Positions 8,310 through 15,947 of a DNA stretch of 50,830 nucleotides are shown one piece after another. Position 1 is the first letter of the stretch. Each line of letters begins with the position of its first letter. The notes below the pieces were generated by a model. It made no database searches and had not been told where the DNA came from. It was given only the letters and a program-made list of their open reading frames with translations. Origin of the DNA: Alteromonadaceae bacterium (lineage in GTDB: Bacteria > Pseudomonadota > Gammaproteobacteria > Enterobacterales > Alteromonadaceae); NCBI GenBank assembly GCA_013216015.1, contig JABSOI010000045.1, forward strand, positions 1-50,830, written 5' to 3'. The translations under genes were made by a program, and so were the position numbers.

Positions 8310-8631
8310 AGCATATAAATTGATATTTTAAGACTGACTTCAGTTCTTTTAGTGTATGAGCATATGGCAAAATTTTAGCTATTAAATAATACGAATAAAT
8401 TCCAAGTGAACATATGTTGAAAATAATATCTATGAACTCTTTTGACTATTATACAGATCAATAAAAAGGCGTTTTCTTCGTTAACTTATGCAGTTACTAT
8501 TTTAGTAAATACCCCTACTAATCTCCAACTGAGTTAAACACCCTCAAGTCAAACTCAACCTGATGATAATTCGGCATCATATGCTGGCATAGTTGATAAA
8601 ATGACTTATTGTGGTTTTTCTCTTTTAAGTG
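8310..8631 (-). repeat. Duplicated segment (copy of 10176-10495) carrying the YgjP gene end
   Basis: About 320 bp closely match 10176-10495, covering the downstream flank and the last 40 or so codons of the YgjP-like gene. Small deletions break the coding frame here. Similarity stops sharply at AAGTG (8631), where an IS91 transposase remnant begins. Confidence 0.85.
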
Positions 8632-9022
8632 CGAAAGGCCTGATACGTTATTTGACGAAATATCTCGCTTCTCCACCTATATGCGTATCAAGGATAATAG
8701 GTTATGAAAACGGGCGAGTGAAATATTACTATAAATCGCATCGCACAAAAGCCGTTGAATATGAATGTTTTGATGTTGAACGCCTTAGTGGTCGAATGGT
8801 TCAGCATATATTACCTAAAGGTTTTCAAAGGGTAAGGTATTGTGGTTTACAGACAACAGCGTGTTTTAATAAGTGGTATAAATTGATGTGAGTGTGGCAG
8901 GAGATTTAGTTGATGCCATTATGACGTACGCTAACCGATTAACGTATGCGAATTTTTTTGAGGAAGTGGCTGGTCGAAACCCGTTAAAATGTCATCATTG
9001 GGTGAAAAATGGAGAAAGCTAA
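8632..9022 (+). pseudogene. IS91-family (Y2, rolling-circle) transposase remnant
   Basis: The frame reads KGLIRYLTKYLASPPICVSR, holding the two catalytic tyrosines of Y2 transposases (YLTKY), then GRVKYYYKSHRTKAVEYEC and GRMVQHILPKGFQRVRYCGL, all hallmarks of the IS91/IS801 C-terminal half. The frame stops at 8889-8891; a neighbouring frame continues with family-like sequence (ANFFEEVAGRNPLKCHHW) to a stop at 9022. So there is a frameshift near 8885, and the second zinc-ribbon cysteine is lost. The N-terminal zinc-finger half is absent: the left edge is fused to the duplicated YgjP segment. The element cannot move by itself. Confidence 0.88.
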
Positions 9023-9097
9023 CTCGATTATTTTATCCTTTGAGGAGATTATTCCATGATACTTTTGTACTTGATTAGATGGAAGCGTTTTTGTTCA

Positions 9098-9135
9098 TTA
9101 ATACCAGTTCTGTTTATTAATGGAACTGGTATTAA
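9098..9135. repeat. Perfect 13-bp inverted repeat downstream of the M91-type gene
   Basis: TTAATACCAGTTC and GAACTGGTATTAA flank a 12-base loop. It lies 14 bases after the stop of the minus-strand metalloprotease gene and may end its transcript, although the T-run is poor. Confidence 0.55.
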
Positions 9136-9148
9136 CTCTACTGACTAA

Positions 9149-9733
9149 CTAATATGAAGTTCTGGGTGCTAGACCTAAATTCGTTACGATGGGAGTTTCG
9201 TGTGCAGTTATGTTTAACATCTCAACTGTAGCTGGATTTGCTATATAATTGGTCAACCATGCAGTTGGAGAAAGCTCAGATGTGTGGACTTGAATCGCAT
9301 GTCCCATCTCATGAGCCAAAATTACCCATGCGGGATAGGTAACAGAGCTGGAGTCTGCGGTGTTGCTATGGGTGAAGCTTTGTATCGGATCCCAGGCGAT
9401 GATTGCACCGACACCGCGTCCCTGAGGTATTTGATAGATTTTAGAAGTTGCGTGGTCACAATTTGGCATAAAATATCCGCCTCCTATTGAGGGAACTATT
9501 TCAACAACATAGTTAAGTCTCTCAAAAGCATCAACGACAGCTCTCCCTGCTTGATTCGCCTTTATTTCTTTAATTGCAAGCCCTACTTGTCTGCGGAAAT
9601 TATCAAAGTCTGATGTTGGGACAGTAGGAGTAGTGACTTTTGCAAGTCATGGAGCTTGGCCATATACCCAACCAGTATCTTGTGTTCCAATGAGCATTTT
9701 TCCGTTTAGAAATGTGCGACCTAATGTAGTCAT
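9149..9733 (-). pseudogene. M91-type zinc metalloprotease (NleD-like effector family), one internal stop
   Basis: From the ATG at 9733 (GGAAGA about 7 bases before it) the minus-strand frame runs to the stop at 9149 and is broken only by a TGA at 9647-9649. The zinc motif HEMGHAIQ follows PAWVILA. Upstream are QGRGVGAIIAWDP and a NADSSS-like linker, and the C-terminus ends GLAPRTSY. The layout (G-x-G-x-x-x-x-x-WDP, then LAHE-x-x-HA, then an E-x-P...R-x-SY tail) is that of peptidase family M91, which includes the type III effector NleD. About 194 residues matches the family domain. If the TGA is real and not read through, the active protein is lost, although an internal start at 9469 would still give a 106-residue piece containing the zinc site. 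No secretion genes are nearby. Confidence 0.68.
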
Positions 9734-10175
9734 TTTATGTCTTCCCTAATAAATTTGATTACGTATTAAATTTCCTACTGGGATTAGCCGTCAGGTAAAT
9801 TCAATGTGTTTTATGGTATTTGAGTCATTTCATTTTAAGGAAGGGTTCTGTCGTTAGAATGTTTATCATCAATTTCCTTATAATGATTTGATAAAACGAT
9901 CCTCTTCACTTTAGCAAGAAAAAAGTTTTTTTCAAGCAGTTTACAAAAATATAAGTTTTTCTGGTTTACACTTCATTACGTATTGCTTGAATAGGCAAAT
10001 GGTTACTTAGTTTCTTGTCACAGTAATATCAATTTAATTAGTTAGTTCTTGTGAGAAAAGCGAAATAATCGGGGGTCAGGTTCTGAGGGATCCCCACAAA
10101 TTTAATCAGCAACCTAAATTCGCCTGGATATATTTACTCATTTTTCTCATCCCTTGTCTCCAATGTTTATTTCTC
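9734..10175. other. Intergenic stretch, no gene seen
   Basis: No reading frame I can support. Near 10074-10165 the minus strand gives a short open piece (KHWRQGMRKMSKYIQANL) followed by a stop-rich stretch. It could be the tail of a transposase, but I cannot identify it. Confidence 0.45.
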
Positions 10176-10495
10176 AGCATATAAATTGATACTTTAAGAC
10201 TGACTTCAGTTCTTTTAATGTATGAGCATATGGCAAAATTTTGCTATTAAATCATATGAATAAATTGCAAGTGACATATGCTGAAAATAATACCTGTGAA
10301 CATTTTACTATTACGGAGCACAATAAAAGGGCGTTTTCTTCGTTAACTTATGCAGTTACTATTTTAGTAAATCCCCCCACCAATCTCCAACTGAGTTAAA
10401 TAAACCCTCAAGTCAAACTCAACCTGATGATAATCAGGCATCATATGCTGGCATAATTGATAAAATGACTTATTGTGGTCTTTCTCTTTCAAGTG
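10176..10495 (-). repeat. Duplicated segment (partner of 8310-8631)
   Basis: The 3' part of the YgjP-like gene plus about 190 bp of downstream flank. It is repeated at 8310-8631, and its coding part again at 5211-5309. This copy is the intact parent, because it is continuous with the complete gene. Confidence 0.85.
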
Positions 10496-10870
10496 AGCCA
10501 GTTCATGCACAACAATCATAGTTAAAAAATCTTCAGGAGCTTTTTTAAATAGGGTACTTATCCTGATCTCATTTTTACTTTTTAATTTTCCCCCTTGAAC
10601 ACGTGAAACATAGCTGTGTAAACCGAGAGCGTTGTTAATAACGTGAATTTTATTGTCAAACGTGATTTTACTTAAGGGGGCTGATTTTTTGATAAAGTTG
10701 TTTTTGATTGGCATGACAAAACCTCGTAAATCTTTGTCATTACTAATGTTATGAGGTTTAGGATATTTAGCCCTGAGAAATTGAGGCAATTTATTCTTAA
10801 CAATCATTTGTTGAACTTGGTCTTGCAGCTCTGGAGAGTATGCGGATAAATATTTTAAAGGTGAGGGCAT
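10364..10870 (-). CDS. YgjP-type (DUF45/M48-like) zinc metallopeptidase
   Basis: 168 residues. The zinc site HELAHLKEKDHNKSFY (H122, E123, H126, third ligand H132) is the YgjP/WLM-type signature. Upstream SKNEIRISTLFKKAPEDFL is the usual strand and helix leading into it. The family is found in many bacteria as a cytoplasmic metalloprotein, but its substrate is not settled. The protein is shorter than the typical 230 residues: the N-terminus (MPSPLKYLSAYSPELQDQV) resembles a smaller variant common in marine gammaproteobacteria. No clear ribosome site precedes the ATG at 10870. Two partial copies of its 3' end exist at 5211-5309 and 8310-8631. Confidence 0.82.
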   Translation of the reverse strand: MPSPLKYLSAYSPELQDQVQQMIVKNKLPQFLRAKYPKPHNISNDKDLRGFVMPIKNNFIKKSAPLSKITFDNKIHVINNALGLHSYVSRVQGGKLKSKNEIRISTLFKKAPEDFLTMIVVHELAHLKEKDHNKSFYQLCQHMMPDYHQVEFDLRVYLTQLEIGGGIY

Positions 10871-11079
10871 AATGTTGTCAGTTTGGTGGTCGGGTAAATA
10901 TTTTTTATTTTTTTGTCTTTTTTTTTATTTAGGGCATATCCCCAAATACTTCGGGGATTATTATAGCTTTGCGGGAGAAAAAATAAATAACAATATTACT
11001 TTAGGCTGTGATCACCTAATGGCATCTTCGGATTTTTCTATTTCAAACCAAGTAGTTTAAACCAAATACTTTAAGACAA

Positions 11080-11703
11080 CTATTTGCCAATAGACGCTAA
11101 TTCTAGTGTAACTTGATCAACACCACTTCTTGTAATTCTTTTTCTTAATTCCGCTTGTTTAGCACTCAGTAATGAAATTCCTTCAACAATCATATCAAAA
11201 GTTTTCCATTGCTTAGTTTTTTTATTCTGCCGCATTTTGAAGTCAATGTTTATGGTTGGTTTATTGTTGTCAATTATTTGTGTACTGACAGTAACTATTT
11301 TTTTACCTTTAGTTGGTTTGTTTGCTTCATATTTTACTTGCTGATTTTTATATTTAGCTAATGCATTCGCATAGGTTCTAATTAAGTTAGAACGCATAGA
11401 CTCAACAAATTTGGCTCTTTGATCTTTGGTTGTATCAGATAGCTTGTTCCCTAAAATAAGGTAAGCGGCATATTTATAATCGATAGATGGCATTAACTCT
11501 TCAGCTACGATTTGTCGCATTACATCAGGAAACTTCTCGATTTCTTGTTGATTTTCGGCAATACGGGTAAATAATCTATTGCCAACCTCTTCTAATGCCT
11601 TGTATGGCGTAATTTCATTAGCAAAAAGACTGCTGGTGAAAAATGAACAGAACACTAGCATGGATAAAATAGGAGTGGAGAAAAGTTTGATTAAATTACG
11701 CAT
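11080..11703 (-). CDS. MlaC/Ttg2D-family periplasmic phospholipid-binding protein
   Basis: 207 residues with a signal peptide (MRNLIKLFSTPILSMLVFC, cleavage near SSLFANE) and the MlaC domain: DVMRQIVAEELMPSIDYKYAAYLILG, then FVESMRSNLIRTYANALAKY, then a beta-rich part ending DMIVEGISLLSAKQAELRKRI. MlaC shuttles phospholipids across the periplasm between the outer-membrane lipoprotein MlaA and the inner-membrane MlaFEDB transporter. The usual mlaFEDCB operon is not here, so this is a stand-alone paralogue. Its promoter region (11704-11889) contains two copies of a palindrome that also lies before the neighbouring tetR gene, which suggests control by that repressor. Confidence 0.88.
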   Translation of the reverse strand: MRNLIKLFSTPILSMLVFCSFFTSSLFANEITPYKALEEVGNRLFTRIAENQQEIEKFPDVMRQIVAEELMPSIDYKYAAYLILGNKLSDTTKDQRAKFVESMRSNLIRTYANALAKYKNQQVKYEANKPTKGKKIVTVSTQIIDNNKPTINIDFKMRQNKKTKQWKTFDMIVEGISLLSAKQAELRKRITRSGVDQVTLELASIGK

Positions 11704-11770
11704 AGCAATCCCGCATATATTTGAAATAATGTTAATAAAAAGTAAATAAATAAATAAAAAATCAGTTTAA

Positions 11771-11806
11771 ACCGACCAGACGGTATAATAATACCGACCA
11801 AGCGGT
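11771..11806. promoter_or_regulatory. Two TetR-type operators in front of the mlaC-like gene
   Basis: ACCGACCAGACGGT (11771-11784) and ACCGACCAAGCGGT (11793-11806) are 22 bp apart, two helical turns on the same face. Their inverted half-sites are ACCG and CGGT. A third similar site lies at 12509-12522, before the tetR gene. Confidence 0.7.
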
Positions 11807-11889
11807 ATGTAAATAAAAATATAAAAACTTAACGATATAATATATAACAATTAATTATTATATATTTATGTATTTATTTAGGTAGGAAG

Positions 11890-12471
11890 TTACTTCTTCA
11901 GAGCTTTAATGTAATGACAAAGTTCAGCGATTACTTTTTGGAATAACTCTTTGTTACGAGAACTTCTACTTAAGTTCATTGAGCCATTAAAACTAGCAAC
12001 GATAAAGTAAGAGACCTGACTGTAATCAATATTATTTCGTAGTTGGTTACTTATTTTTTGTAAACTTGATGAAATAAGGTCATTTAATTGTTCTTGCATG
12101 TTAAGAATGCGTTGTCGAAAGCCTTCATCAACATTGGCCATTTCCTGGCAAAGGTTATTCAGTGGACAACCACACACGGCTTCATCGCAGATCATTTCAT
12201 TGCTGACAGTGTTGAAAAAGTCGCATAAGCCCTCTATTGGGTCTTTAACCGATAAAGCGGGTTCCCACATACCAAGAAACATAGGCACGTATATTTCTTC
12301 AAATACGGCATAACCTAATTCTATCTTATTGGTAAAATGATAATATAACGCGCCTTTTGAAATTTCACATTTTTCAAGGATCACTGATAGACTCGTTGCA
12401 TTGAAACCATTTTTATGAATTTCATCAGCACTTACATCTAATATTTTTTGACGGGTTTGTTCGGCGTCACT
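11890..12471 (-). CDS. TetR-family transcriptional repressor
   Basis: About 193 residues. The N-terminal TetR DNA-binding domain is clear: TRQKILDVSADEIHKNGFNA, then the helix-turn-helix SLSVILEKCEISKGALYYHF, then NKIELGYAVFEE. The ligand domain carries CGCPLNNLCQEMA, a motif common in NemR/DhaR-like TetR proteins with reactive cysteines. The open frame extends 20 codons further upstream (to 12531), but the ATG at 12471 has AAGAG at a good distance and the protein then begins in the usual way. It is transcribed in the same direction as the mlaC-like gene, 187 bases downstream. Matching palindromes before both genes suggest it represses itself and that gene; the inducer is unknown. Confidence 0.88.
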   Translation of the reverse strand, partial: SDAEQTRQKILDVSADEIHKNGFNATSLSVILEKCEISKGALYYHFTNKIELGYAVFEEIYVPMFLGMWEPALSVKDPIEGLCDFFNTVSNEMICDEAVCGCPLNNLCQEMANVDEGFRQRILNMQEQLNDLISSSLQKISNQLRNNIDYSQVSYFIVASFNGSMNLSRSSRNKELFQKVIAELCHYIKALKK

Positions 12472-12508
12472 CATAAGTAGTACTCTTACGCTATATCTGT
12501 CAAATATA

Positions 12509-12522
12509 ACCGACCGATTGGT
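12509..12522. promoter_or_regulatory. TetR-type operator in front of the tetR gene
   Basis: ACCGACCGATTGGT matches the two operators at 11771-11806 (shared ACCGACC core). It lies 38 bases upstream of the tetR start, as expected for autoregulation. If translation began at 12531 this site would lie inside the gene, another reason to prefer the ATG at 12471. Confidence 0.65.
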
Positions 12523-12562
12523 TTGTGGCAAGTATGTTTGAGTATATTGAATATTAAATTAT

Positions 12563-12672
12563 ACCAATTGATGTAATTAGTCATCGACATAGTTACCTTT
12601 GACATAATTACTAAGTGAAAGAAGTGACTGTGCTGTTTTCAATGAGGATAAATTTTCAATAATAATGCGCTT
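12563..12672. repeat. Partial copy of element family C
   Basis: It begins ATACCAATTG and carries CAATGAGGATAAATTTTCAA like the full copies at 31941 and 39148, but it lacks the opposite terminal repeat. A remnant. Confidence 0.45.
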
Positions 12673-12741
12673 GACTGAGTAATAGCAGCTTATTGGGATT
12701 GAAGGCACAGGTATTTATTTGTCAGCTCATGATTTTAGCGC

Positions 12742-12855
12742 GTAGGATGGGTTAGCCGAAGGCGTAACTCATCAAAAAAATAAATTTTTATGAATATCAT
12801 TAGATAGTTGCGTACTACACAATGATGGGTTACGCCGTTGTCTAACCTATCCTAC
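12742..12855. repeat. Palindromic TAGGATGGGTTA repeat, copy 1 of 3
   Basis: The ends GTAGGATGGGTTAGCC and GG(T)CTAACC(T)ATCCTAC are inverted, with a second inverted pair inside (GGCGTAAC(C)CATC / GATGGGTTACGCC). The arms are related to a repeat widespread in proteobacteria. It does not code. Confidence 0.85.
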
Positions 12856-12872
12856 AACTATTGTAGACACAC

Positions 12873-12915
12873 TTAACGGGTACATAGCCAATGGGTTTGG
12901 CTATGTACTGGTTAA
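12873..12915. repeat. 43-bp hairpin element (TTAACNNGTACATAGCCAA)
   Basis: TTAACGGGTACATAGCCAA and TTGGCTATGTACTGGTTAA are inverted with two mismatches around a 5-base loop. Single arms recur at about 13293-13320 and 32352-32373. Confidence 0.7.
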
Positions 12916-12979
12916 ATGTTACCATGTCTGTAACTAGTTGTTTTCTACTGATTTATCTGTCGCCTCAAGATTTCAACGC

Positions 12980-13092
12980 GTAGGATGGGTTAGCCGAAGG
13001 CGTAACCCATCAAAATACCAGATTTTAACCGTATTATTAGATAGTTGCGTTCTACAAAGTGATGGGTTACGCCGGTGGCTAACCCATCCTAC
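12980..13092. repeat. Palindromic TAGGATGGGTTA repeat, copy 2 of 3
   Basis: This is the best preserved copy. Both arms are complete and the interior (CAAAATACCAGATTTTAAC...TTATTAGATAGTTG) matches copy 3. Confidence 0.88.
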
Positions 13093-13169
13093 AACTTTTT
13101 CGTAACACTTAAATGGGACAGTAATCGATTGTTTTTTTAGTATTTATTTACTAGTTTAAGATTTAGCGT

Positions 13170-13278
13170 GTAGGATGGGTTAGCCGAAGGCGTAACCCAT
13201 CAAAATACCAGATTTTAACAGTATTATTAGATAGTTGTGTTCTACAAAGTGATGAGTTACGCCGTTGGCTAAGCCTAC
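13170..13278. repeat. Palindromic TAGGATGGGTTA repeat, copy 3 of 3
   Basis: Same left arm and interior as copy 2, but the right arm has lost a few bases (CTAAGCCTAC). The three copies start 238 and 190 bp apart, and their flanks are also similar, so the repeated unit is larger than the palindrome. Confidence 0.85.
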
Positions 13279-13314
13279 AACTATATATAGCAACATTTAA
13301 CCGGAACATAGCCA

Positions 13315-13566
13315 ATGGGTTTGGTATTAATCACTAAATCCGCAGGTGTTGGTGAAGTTATATTTGGTCTTGTTTTTATATATTTCTATAAATCACGGAT
13401 GGTTATTTTACTGAATATTTACGCTTTAACGCTTTTATTGATTTTTGTTGCTATTTTGCAGCCTATGTTGTTGGTTGAAGCATTTAATCCCGTTACAACG
13501 AATATTCCATTAATAGGCTTGAGCCTTATTTTGCTTAATAGTAAAAAAGATGAGAGTCCTAGCTAG
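13315..13566 (+). pseudogene. C-terminal fragment of a DoxX-like membrane domain
   Basis: 83 codons with three hydrophobic segments: GVGEVIFGLVFIYFYKSRM, then IYALTLLLIFVAILQPMLLV, then EAFNPVTTNIPLIGLSLILL. This pattern is that of the DoxX-like domain found alone or at the end of SDR-family oxidoreductases. Such proteins are normally longer, and the N-terminal part is replaced by the repeat array. The stop codon (TAG, 13564-13566) falls inside the end of MITE B copy 1, so the 3' end has also been cut or altered. No ribosome site is visible. Probably not functional. Confidence 0.55.
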
Positions 13567-13708
13567 TGCCCATCCATAAACGTATGTCTAGTGCGGACGT
13601 CCCACTGACACGAACTGTGCACCACAATATAGTGTTATTTAGAATGACTAAACGTCTATAGCCCATTTCGTGTCATTGTATCGCCCTCGCTACGACCCTG
13701 TTTCTAGC
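13562..13708 (+). mobile_element. MITE family B, copy 1 (147 bp, right end damaged)
   Basis: Begins GCTAGTGCCCATCCATAAAC and ends CTAGC, with TA on both sides (13560-13561, 13709-13710). It is highly similar to the reverse complement of 40080-40241 except for a small deletion in the right terminal repeat. No coding capacity. Confidence 0.85.
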
Positions 13709-13720
13709 TAAGTCCATTTA

Positions 13721-14245
13721 TTAGTTATATTGCCTATACCATTCACTTTCGCTGATAAGATCATCTGCTGAAGCAACCCGGTCAACAAAAGTTAAGCCGT
13801 CAAGGTGATCTAATTCATGTTGAAATATTCTGGCTAGAAAATCGGTATATGTTGCATGATGTTTCAAGCCATTTCGATCCAAGTAGCTGATTTCAATATG
13901 AGTGTATCTAGAGACTAAACCTCTCAGACTAGGAACGCTTAAACATCCCTCCCAACCATTTTCCTGTTCTGAACCATGGGAAATTATTTCAGGATTTATC
14001 ATTGCGGTAGCGGGCATATCCGGGGCATTTGGGTAGCGCGTATTAGGCTTTGAGCATACAATAAATATTCGTTTATTCTGATAGATTTGTGGGGCTGCTA
14101 TGCCAACGCCTCCTGCTTTATCTACCGTTTGCATCATGTCATCGATTAGCTTTTGAATTGAAGGTGAAGATATATCCTCAATTGGCAGGGCTTTTTTGCT
14201 TAAAATAGGATGACCAAGTTGTGCTATTGGTTGAGAAGTTGCCAT
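13721..14245 (-). CDS. def: Peptide deformylase
   Basis: 174 residues with all three deformylase motifs: GVGIAAPQ (46-53), EGCLS (99-103, metal ligand Cys101) and HELDH (143-147, two metal His and the catalytic Glu). The enzyme removes the formyl group from the N-terminal Met of new proteins. Here the gene is not beside fmt, where the main bacterial def usually is, so it may be a second deformylase. The N-terminal segment (QLGHPILSKKALPI) also fits. The short spacing to MITE B copy 1, just past its 3' end, may affect how the transcript ends. No terminator is visible. Confidence 0.93.
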   Translation of the reverse strand: MATSQPIAQLGHPILSKKALPIEDISSPSIQKLIDDMMQTVDKAGGVGIAAPQIYQNKRIFIVCSKPNTRYPNAPDMPATAMINPEIISHGSEQENGWEGCLSVPSLRGLVSRYTHIEISYLDRNGLKHHATYTDFLARIFQHELDHLDGLTFVDRVASADDLISESEWYRQYN

Positions 14246-14310
14246 GAGTATTTGCAGCTTAATTAAAAAGTATAATTAAAGTATACCAATCAGTGAGATT
14301 AAATGTCCTT

Positions 14311-14366
14311 TTATTGACATGCATGTTTATTGACATGCATGTTTATTGATATGCATGTTTATTGAA
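14311..14366 (+). repeat. 17-bp tandem repeat (about three units of ATGCATGTTTATTGACA)
   Basis: Three near-identical units containing the palindrome ATGCAT lie between the def gene and the next gene on the minus strand, upstream of def. The function is unknown. Confidence 0.85.
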
Positions 14367-14432
14367 TGCTGAATTTGTATTTTGTCGTTGTTTGGCTATT
14401 GTGCTTGGTTGATTGAAGTCGGATAAATAGAA

Positions 14433-14457
14433 GTCGGCTAGAAATGTTCTAGCCGAC
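14433..14457 (-). terminator. Probable terminator of the 396-aa gene
   Basis: A perfect 11-bp stem GTCGGCTAGAA/TTCTAGCCGAC with a 3-base loop lies 12 bases after the stop of the minus-strand gene. It is followed on that strand by a short T-rich stretch. Confidence 0.65.
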
Positions 14458-14468
14458 AACAGCGAGAT

Positions 14469-15659
14469 TTAGCCAAAGATCGCCCGCATTAAACGAATAA
14501 CATGTTCAACACTTTTGCCATTTTTAACTTCATTGATAATAGAATCGCGTTTAGTTAATAAATACTCTGGTATATCATCAGCGGTTAACGCACGGTCAAC
14601 AAGCATTTCAGCTGATTCTTTTGTCCGTTTTCTTGCTACAGAGCCAGCCGTTGCGCGACCTTTATTTTTTTGTGTTTTGTCACGTAATCGCAGAAAGTTT
14701 GAATTTTGGGCTAAGGTTTCATCGGCGAATAAAAATAGGTCAATCAAAATTGCCCTTGCTTGCCATATTTTAAGTTCATTAGCTTCTGTGGGCTGCGTTT
14801 GATGCCACCAGGCAAAAGTTCGTAATGTACCGATCATGTCTTGCCAGTATGAATTAAAATCGAAATTATTAAATTTAGGTATTGATAAACCCTGACATAA
14901 AATATCAATTTTTGCGTTAGTTAAAGCGATGAACTGATCAGGACGGCGCATTGCTAATAAACGTGTTGCGGCAGCTAAAGGGGCTTTTTCACCTGCTGGT
15001 TTTACATCAGTATAAGAAGAAAAAATATGTTGATAAGCTTTGGAGAAATTTTGATATTGCTCAGGTGTTACGTCACCTTCAAGAGGGATGTAGCTTAAAG
15101 CTTGGTCAAAATCAGCTGGTTTTTGCTGTATTAAAATATGAAATACTTTAGCGCCTTTGGTAGAAGCAAACCACTCAATATCAAAATTATAAACACTGTG
15201 ATCGTGTTTGTTGGTATGTTTACCTGCAAAAGCGAGTTTATCTTCTTCAATTAACTCTACCAGGGGCTTAACTTTTATTTCATTAATGTAATCTAGAAGT
15301 TTAAAACGCTCTTCTAATGCGTGAATGGTAGTTTGTTTTTCGATAAAATCAACGAATATAGGCCACGGAGCAATGCGTGCCATTTTTAGTTGTGTGACAC
15401 TAAAACCAGTTTCCAGTATTACTTGTAACTTGCTCAATTGAGGAAGCTGTTCAGGATCTAATAATTCAATGTTTAGATCTTGTCGACATAATCTTAATAG
15501 TTCTGAGCACCAGTTAAGAAAATCTTCGGGACGGTTGGTTATTTTTACGGCCATTAAATTTAAACTAATTTCAGACGCATATTTTAATGCATTTTGATAG
15601 ATCAGGTTTTCTGTATCAGACAAGGCCATTTTTACCGGGGAAGATAGGAATTTTCTCAT
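14469..15659 (-). CDS. Conserved-looking protein of unknown function, 396 aa
   Basis: A soluble, helix-rich protein with no signal peptide or membrane segment. I do not recognise the family. Noticeable features are a central RRPDQFIALTNAKID segment, which resembles a motif seen in some restriction-related or AAA-associated conserved hypotheticals; a Trp-rich stretch (TLRTFAWWHQTQP); and a basic linker (KTQKNKGRATAGSVARKRTK) near residue 340 before the C-terminal helices. Codon use looks like that of its neighbours and there is no damage. A second Met (MALSDTENL, 11 residues in) is a possible start; neither has a strong ribosome site, although GGAG lies 15-16 bases before the first. It stands alone, ended by a strong hairpin. 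Confidence 0.7.
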   Translation of the reverse strand: MRKFLSSPVKMALSDTENLIYQNALKYASEISLNLMAVKITNRPEDFLNWCSELLRLCRQDLNIELLDPEQLPQLSKLQVILETGFSVTQLKMARIAPWPIFVDFIEKQTTIHALEERFKLLDYINEIKVKPLVELIEEDKLAFAGKHTNKHDHSVYNFDIEWFASTKGAKVFHILIQQKPADFDQALSYIPLEGDVTPEQYQNFSKAYQHIFSSYTDVKPAGEKAPLAAATRLLAMRRPDQFIALTNAKIDILCQGLSIPKFNNFDFNSYWQDMIGTLRTFAWWHQTQPTEANELKIWQARAILIDLFLFADETLAQNSNFLRLRDKTQKNKGRATAGSVARKRTKESAEMLVDRALTADDIPEYLLTKRDSIINEVKNGKSVEHVIRLMRAIFG

Positions 15660-15901
15660 TTATTTTTTCAAGCTCCAGTGCGAAGAATCATTTTCAAAAG
15701 CCGTGCATGATACCCAAATTATTTTTCTGTGCAATGGATAGTGATGAGTATTTTTACGAAAGATTATTTTTTGAACTTGATCGTGGGGAATTATTTCTCA
15801 ATGATGCCGCTTTAAGATGTTCTTATATTGAGAAAAAACATTAATATTATGTTAAAAAATTTTAAGATGGGGAAGCGTAATATTTGTTATTCAATTTTCT
15901 A

Positions 15902-15933
15902 TAAAAAGTCCCCTGTAGTGAAAACAGGGAACT
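15902..15933 (-). terminator. Terminator of the MATE gene
   Basis: A 10-bp stem AGTTCCCTGT/ACAGGGGACT (one G-T pair, 7-base loop) followed by TTTTTAT on the minus strand, 15 bases after the MATE stop codon. Confidence 0.85.
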
Positions 15934-15947
15934 ATTTAATTTTAGAC

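Noticed and set aside
10074-10165. Possible transposase tail (KHWRQGMRKMSKY)
   Set aside because: Too short and without a family motif; left as unassigned.
10872-11060. 62-codon frame with hydrophobic start
   Set aside because: T-rich composition artefact between two minus-strand genes; no ribosome site or family match.
5000-13700. Could the accessory region be a chromosomal integron (small genes, higBA, repeats)?
   Set aside because: I found no integrase and no regularly spaced attC-like sites with the conserved core; genes lie on both strands, and the repeats are MITEs and duplications.
14469-15659. Restriction-related (McrB-like) assignment for the 396-aa protein
   Set aside because: Based on a single short segment (RPDQFIALTNAKID); no GTPase or nuclease motif is present.
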